From the NCBI GenBank assembly GCA_002095075.2, contig LVCE01000005.1, forward strand, positions 1-64,000: a stretch of DNA of 64,000 bases, in the 5' to 3' direction. Positions within the stretch are counted from its first letter, which is position 1, and every line of letters begins with the position of its first letter. This document shows positions 57,993 through 64,000 of this stretch, one piece after another. This DNA comes from Francisella endosymbiont of Ornithodoros moubata. GTDB lineage: Bacteria; Pseudomonadota; Gammaproteobacteria; Francisellales; Francisellaceae. The notes under the pieces were generated by a model. That model worked only from the letters and a program-made list of their open reading frames with translations, searched no databases and was not told where the DNA came from. A program made the position numbers and the translations under genes.

Positions 57993-58051
57993 TTACACTG
58001 GCTTATTAGAAAGCTGAAAGAATTAATTGTTAAATAAATAGGAGTTATAAA

Positions 58052-58429
58052 ATGGCTATAACAAAAGAAGATATCTTAAATGCTGTTGCTGAAATGAGCG
58101 TTATGGATGTATGTGAATTAGTTAAAATGATAGAAGATAAGTTTGGTGTTTCTGCTGCAGCTGCTGTTGCTGTTGCTGATGGTCCAGTTGCTGATCCAGC
58201 TGAAGTTGCTGAAGAAAAAACTGAATTTGACGTTGTTTTAGTTGACGGTGGTTCAAACAAAATTGCTGCTATTAAAGCAGTAAGAAGCGTAACAGGTCTA
58301 GGCCTTAAAGAAGCTAAAGATGCTGTAGAAGGTACTCCTTTCACAGTTAAAGAAGCTGCTTCTAAAGAAGAAGCGGAAGCTCTTAAAAAGCAACTTGAAG
58401 AAGCTGGCGCTAAAGTTGAGCTTAAATAA
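58052..58429 (+). CDS. rplL: 50S ribosomal protein L7/L12
   Basis: L7/L12 forms the flexible stalk that recruits translation factors. The 125-residue protein has the N-terminal dimer domain ([19 protein letters not shown]), an Ala/Val-rich hinge, and the C-terminal factor-binding domain ([34 protein letters not shown]). It is complete, with AGGAG upstream. An attenuator-like hairpin separates it from rpoB. Confidence 0.97.
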   Translation: MAITKEDILNAVAEMSVMDVCELVKMIEDKFGVSAAAAVAVADGPVADPAEVAEEKTEFDVVLVDGGSNKIAAIKAVRSVTGLGLKEAKDAVEGTPFTVKEAASKEEAEALKKQLEEAGAKVELK

Positions 58430-58462
58430 TAAAATTCTAAACTATAGCTTTTAGAAATTTAT

Positions 58463-58494
58463 GACTAGTGGTCAGTTTTGGCCCCTAGTCTTTC
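58463..58494 (+). terminator. Attenuator-like hairpin between rplL and rpoB
   Basis: GACTAGTGG at 58463-58471 pairs with CCCCTAGTC at 58482-58490 with one mismatch, a ten-base loop and a short T-rich tail TTTCT. Placement in the rplL-rpoB gap matches the partial terminator known from E. coli that lowers rpoBC expression relative to ribosomal proteins. Confidence 0.55.
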
Positions 58495-58581
58495 TAGTAT
58501 TGAAAGATACATAGATATTGGTGCAAATATAGTCATATTTGCTTTTTATTTTGTGTAAACAAAATCTTAGGGATGTTTTTG

Positions 58582-61500
58582 ATGTCTTACTCATACGCTG
58601 AGAAAAAAAGAATTCGTAAAGAGTTTGGGGTTCTTCCTCATATCTTAGATGTACCATATTTACTTTTTATTCAAACAGAGTCATACAAAAAATTCTTGAC
58701 TGCAGACGTAGCAAAGGGAAGAATTCACTCTGGACTTGAACTAGTTTTAAAACAGTCTTTCCCTGTTGAGAGTAAAAATGGTCAATATGAACTTCACTAT
58801 GTTGATTATCAAATTGGTGAGCCTACTTTCGATGAAATTGAATGTCAGGTTCGTGGTGCTACCTATGATGCACAATTAAATGTGAAGTTAAGATTGGTTG
58901 TATATAATAAGGATGCTCTTCCAAATGAGAAAATTGTCGAAGATATTAGAGAAGAGTATGTATACATGGGCGATATTCCGCTGATGACAACTAATGGTAC
59001 TTTTATCATTAATGGAACAGAAAGGGTGGTAGTTTCTCAGTTGCATAGATCACCAGGAATGTTCTTTAGTAAGGATGACTCTGAGGAAGGAGCATTTTCA
59101 GCACGTATTATTCCATATAGAGGTTCGTGGCTTGATTTTGAATTTGACTCAAAAGGTATTATATGTGCTAGGATTGACAGAAAAAGAAAATTCTGCGCTA
59201 CTGTTATTTTAAAAGCTCTTGGTTATACTCAAGAGCAAATATTAGAGAACTTCTCCGATAGTAAGACAATTACCTTTAACAATAAAGGTTTTGCTCTTAA
59301 ACTTGATAACCTTTTAAATATGAAGGGTGAGCTACTTAAATTTGACATCGTTGATGCTCAAGACAATGTTATTGTTAAAAAGAATAAGAAATTAACTTCA
59401 AGAGATGTTAAGAAAATCAAAGATACTGGTGTTGACTCTGTTGCAATTGATTTTGATCTAGTAAGCACACTTAGAGTGGCAAAAGATATCATTAATGAAG
59501 CTACTAGTGAAGTTATAGCTTATGCAAATGATGATGTCACAGAAAGTTTATTAGAAACATGCGTAGAGATTGGTATGATTGAACTTGAGGTTATTGATTT
59601 TATAACCACAGAAAGAGGCAGATATATATCTGATACTCTAAAATATGATCTTACAAGAAATACTGATGAGGCTCTTGTTGAAATATATAAAGTCTTACGA
59701 CCAGGTGATCCTCCTGCAGCAGCTTCAGTTAAAGCTTTATTTAAAGGTTTATTCTTTATCGAAAGTAGATATAGCCTTTCTGATATTGGTAGAATGAAAT
59801 TAAATGCCAGATTAGGTTCAGATAAAGTATCTAAGGATATCTATACTTTAGAAAATAGTGATATTATTGGCGTAATTGAAGAGCTTATAAATATCCGTGA
59901 TGGTAAAGGTAAAGTTGATGATATCGATCACTTAGGCAATAGACGTGTACGTTCTGTTGGTGAGATGGTTGAGAACCAGTTTAGAATAGGACTTTATCGT
60001 GTTGAAAAGGGTATTCGTGAAAGTATGTCTTTAGTGCATAAAGATAAGCTTATGCCAAAAGATATCGTTAACTCTAAGCCAATTACAGCAGCAATTAAAG
60101 AATTCTTTACTTCTGGTGCTTTATCGCAATTCATGGATCAAGATAACCCATTATCAGAAGTAACACATAAAAGAAGAATATCTGCATTAGGTCCAGGTGG
60201 TTTATCACGTGATAGAGCAGGTTTTGAGGTACGTGACGTTCACGCAACACATTATGGTAGGTTATGTCCAATTGAGACTCCAGAAGGCCCAAATATTGGT
60301 TTAATTAACTCGTTAGCAAGTTATGCTCGTGTTAATGATTATGGTTTCTTAGAAGCGCCATATCGGAAAGTTATTAACGGTAGAGTTACAAATGAAATTG
60401 AGTACTTATCTGCTATAGATGAAGATAATTATGTAATTGCACAAGCATCTACCAAGCTTGATGAAAATAACCACTTCGTTGAAGACCTTATTCAATGTCG
60501 TTCTGGTGGTGAGGCGATATTTACTGAGTCAAGTAGAGTTCAGTATATGGATGTTTCTGCAAAGCAGATGGTTTCAGCGGCTGTAGCGCTTATTCCTTTC
60601 CTTGAGCATGATGATGCTAACAGGGTATTGATGGGTGCAAACATGCAACGTCAAGCAGTACCAACTCTTAAATCTGAGAAGCCTTTAATAGGTACTGGTA
60701 TGGAGAAAATTGTTGCTAGAGACTCTGGTAACTGTATTATCGCAAGAAATGCTGGTGAAGTGGCTGAGGTTGATTCTAATAGAATCGTTATTAAGGTAGA
60801 TACTGAAAAATCACAAACTAGTAGTTTAGTCGACATTTATAGTCTAACTAAATTTAAACGCTCAAATAAAAATACTTGTATTAACCAGCGTCCAATAGTA
60901 AATGTTGGTGATAAAGTAGAAGCTGGTGATATTTTAGCTGATGGCTTTGCAACTGATTTTGGTGAGTTGTCTTTAGGACATAACTTGATGGTTGCTTTCA
61001 TGCCATGGAATGGTTATAACTTTGAGGATTCAATCTTACTATCTGAAAGAATAGTAAAAGATGATAAGTATACTAGTATCCATATTGAAGAGTTCACATG
61101 TGTGGCTCGTGATACTAAGCTTGGTCCTGAAGAGATAACTGCAGATATTCCAAATGTTAGCGAATCTAGTTTGGCAAAACTTGACGAATCAGGTATTGTC
61201 TATATTGGAGCTAATGTCGAAGCTGGTGATATTTTAGTGGCAAAAATTACACCAAAAGCAGAACAGCAATTAACTCCTGAAGAGAGACTACTTAGAGCAA
61301 TCTTTAATGAAAAAGCATCAAATGTTACTGATAGTTCATTAAGAATGCCAAGTGGTACTTCTGGTACGGTGATTAATGTTCAAGTATTTGAGAATGACAA
61401 AGGTGGCAAGAGTAAGCGAGCTCTTAAGATTGAAAAAGAACTAATCGATAAAGCTCGTAAGGACTTTGATGAGGAGTTTATAGTAATTGAATCTGTAGTT

Positions 61501-62658
61501 AAATCATCAATTGAGCAAGATGTTGTTGGTGCAAGAATCCAAAAAGCAAAAGGTCTTAAAAAAGGTGCTATTCTTACTAAAGAGTTCTTAGAGAAGTTAC
61601 CATTTGCTAAGTGGTTAGAAATCTCTTTTGAAGATGAGAAGCTTGAAGAGAAAGTTCAAAATGCTAGAGAATATTATGAAGAAGCTAGAATTGCTATAGA
61701 TGCTAGATTTGAAGCTAAGAAAAAATCTATTACTCAAAGTAATGAATTATCTCCAGGTGTGCTTAAGACTGTTAAAGTTTTTGTTGCGATTAAAAAGCGT
61801 ATCCAACCTGGTGATAAGATGGCTGGTCGTCACGGTAACAAAGGCGTGGTTTCGCGTGTACTACCTGTTGAAGATATGCCGTATATGGAAGATGGTACTC
61901 CTGTCGATGTTTGTCTAAATCCTTTAGGTATTCCATCGCGTATGAATATTGGACAGATTTTAGAGGCACACTTAGGTTTAGCTTCTTACGGATTGGGTAA
62001 AAAGATCGAAAAAGCTCTTGATAAAACTAGAAAAGCAGCTGAGCTAAGAAAGACTTTAGAAGAAGTATATAATAGTGTTGGTGATAAGAAAGTTAATCTT
62101 GAGGCTTTAAATTATGAAGAGATACTAACTCTTTGTGAAAACCTAAAAAGTGGTGTACCTATTGCTACGCCAGTATTTGATGGGGCTAAAGAAGAAGACA
62201 TCAAATCTCTACTGAAAATAGGTGGTTTTGCAACTAATGGCCAGATGAAGCTTTTTGATGGTCGTACTGGTAAGCTTTTTGATAGACATGTAACAGTTGG
62301 TTATATGTATATGCTAAAACTAGATCACTTAGTAGATGATAAGATGCATGCTAGGTCGACTGGTTCATATAGTTTAGTTACACAGCAACCATTAGGTGGT
62401 AAGGCACAGTTTGGTGGACAAAGATTTGGTGAGATGGAAGTTTGGGCATTACAAGCGTATGGTGCTGCTTATACATTAAGAGAGATGTTAACAGTTAAGT
62501 CAGATGACATAGCAGGTAGATCTAAAATGTATAAGAATATAGTTGATGGTAAATTAACTATGAATGTTGATGTTCCAGAATCATTCAATGTTTTAAGGAA
62601 TGAAGTTAGAGCATTGGGTATAGATATGGATTTTGACTATTCATCTGAGGAAGAATAA
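58582..62658 (+). CDS. rpoB: DNA-directed RNA polymerase subunit beta
   Basis: The beta subunit forms half of the RNA polymerase active cleft. I start at the second ATG, 58582 ([16 protein letters not shown]), as in E. coli; an ATG at 58573 would add three residues. The protein has 1358 residues and all major regions, including the rifampicin pocket ([13 protein letters not shown], then [14 protein letters not shown]), the catalytic [15 protein letters not shown] segment, [16 protein letters not shown] and the C-terminal [18 protein letters not shown]. Within the pocket the residue equal to E. coli Asn518 is Asp. Asp516, His526 and Ser531 are wild type. rpoC follows after 61 bases. Confidence 0.98.
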   Translation: MSYSYAEKKRIRKEFGVLPHILDVPYLLFIQTESYKKFLTADVAKGRIHSGLELVLKQSFPVESKNGQYELHYVDYQIGEPTFDEIECQVRGATYDAQLNVKLRLVVYNKDALPNEKIVEDIREEYVYMGDIPLMTTNGTFIINGTERVVVSQLHRSPGMFFSKDDSEEGAFSARIIPYRGSWLDFEFDSKGIICARIDRKRKFCATVILKALGYTQEQILENFSDSKTITFNNKGFALKLDNLLNMKGELLKFDIVDAQDNVIVKKNKKLTSRDVKKIKDTGVDSVAIDFDLVSTLRVAKDIINEATSEVIAYANDDVTESLLETCVEIGMIELEVIDFITTERGRYISDTLKYDLTRNTDEALVEIYKVLRPGDPPAAASVKALFKGLFFIESRYSLSDIGRMKLNARLGSDKVSKDIYTLENSDIIGVIEELINIRDGKGKVDDIDHLGNRRVRSVGEMVENQFRIGLYRVEKGIRESMSLVHKDKLMPKDIVNSKPITAAIKEFFTSGALSQFMDQDNPLSEVTHKRRISALGPGGLSRDRAGFEVRDVHATHYGRLCPIETPEGPNIGLINSLASYARVNDYGFLEAPYRKVINGRVTNEIEYLSAIDEDNYVIAQASTKLDENNHFVEDLIQCRSGGEAIFTESSRVQYMDVSAKQMVSAAVALIPFLEHDDANRVLMGANMQRQAVPTLKSEKPLIGTGMEKIVARDSGNCIIARNAGEVAEVDSNRIVIKVDTEKSQTSSLVDIYSLTKFKRSNKNTCINQRPIVNVGDKVEAGDILADGFATDFGELSLGHNLMVAFMPWNGYNFEDSILLSERIVKDDKYTSIHIEEFTCVARDTKLGPEEITADIPNVSESSLAKLDESGIVYIGANVEAGDILVAKITPKAEQQLTPEERLLRAIFNEKASNVTDSSLRMPSGTSGTVINVQVFENDKGGKSKRALKIEKELIDKARKDFDEEFIVIESVVKSSIEQDVVGARIQKAKGLKKGAILTKEFLEKLPFAKWLEISFEDEKLEEKVQNAREYYEEARIAIDARFEAKKKSITQSNELSPGVLKTVKVFVAIKKRIQPGDKMAGRHGNKGVVSRVLPVEDMPYMEDGTPVDVCLNPLGIPSRMNIGQILEAHLGLASYGLGKKIEKALDKTRKAAELRKTLEEVYNSVGDKKVNLEALNYEEILTLCENLKSGVPIATPVFDGAKEEDIKSLLKIGGFATNGQMKLFDGRTGKLFDRHVTVGYMYMLKLDHLVDDKMHARSTGSYSLVTQQPLGGKAQFGGQRFGEMEVWALQAYGAAYTLREMLTVKSDDIAGRSKMYKNIVDGKLTMNVDVPESFNVLRNEVRALGIDMDFDYSSEEE

Positions 62659-62695
62659 GCATCTTAATTAAAGCTACTTATTTTTTTGTTATTAA

Positions 62696-64000
<1,305 letters not shown>

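Noticed and set aside
58045-58344. A minus-strand frame of 99 codons opposite rplL
   Set aside because: The Ala/Ser/Thr-rich peptide is the complement of the alanine-rich L7/L12 hinge and has no ribosome-binding site.

Overview
The window looks like a Francisella chromosome. It has low G+C, gamma-proteobacterial protein families, and a gene order that I recall, unchecked, from one arm of the F. tularensis chromosome: sucB-apt-glmM-tpiA-secG, acnA-pilT, cca-msbA-lpxK-polA, deoB-deoC, glpK-glpD-glpF, tuf-secE-nusG-rplKAJL-rpoBC. At least sixteen genes are broken by frameshifts, stop codons or internal deletions, and I see no insertion sequence, phage or CRISPR array. This pattern suggests a recently host-restricted Francisella, for example a tick-associated lineage of the F. 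persica type. The species cannot be fixed from this window alone.

Layout. 1-3.9 kb: end of the 2-oxoglutarate dehydrogenase E2 gene, an apt gene that has lost its 3' half, then intact glmM, tpiA and secG and a tRNA-Leu. 4-8 kb: three decaying genes (LysR regulator, PepSY protein, Dyp-type peroxidase) around intact hemW and a GtrA-like gene. 8-17.8 kb: acnA with an unusual C-terminal tail, a pilT pseudogene, a cyanide-insensitive-type bd oxidase (cydAB), a broken epimerase, an orphan QseC-like sensor kinase and a broken amidohydrolase-like gene. 17.8-24 kb, minus strand: an MFS transporter preceded by an 86-bp tandem duplication, then a decayed RND pump, its membrane-fusion protein, a small membrane protein and dsbB.

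24-42.8 kb: cca, msbA-lpxK, polA, dead coaX, deoB-deoC, two tandem CNT nucleoside transporters (the first dead), tmk, dead prfC, a FimV-like protein, ftsY and uvrD. The deo genes, CNT transporter and tmk form a nucleoside uptake and use block. 42.8-53.3 kb: dead MFS and Sel1 genes, a small outer-membrane-like protein, an intact MFS transporter, the glycerol genes glpK-glpD with broken glpF, a membrane protein of unknown role, a short MscS-like channel gene and a dead RecD-like helicase.

53.3-64 kb: intact and strongly conserved tRNA-Tyr, tRNA-Gly, tRNA-Thr, tuf, tRNA-Trp, secE, nusG, rplK, rplA, rplJ, rplL, rpoB and the start of rpoC, with an L10 leader before rplJ and an attenuator-like hairpin before rpoB.

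The broken functions are regulation, surface structures, efflux, stress defence, salvage and uptake. The intact functions are replication, translation, lipid A export, the TCA cycle, respiration, glycerol catabolism and nucleoside use. I found no clearly new multi-gene system. The points most worth checking are the coaX and prfC losses, the apt-glmM deletion junction, the aconitase tail, the GlpF/membrane-protein read-through frame and the duplicated promoter-proximal repeat.
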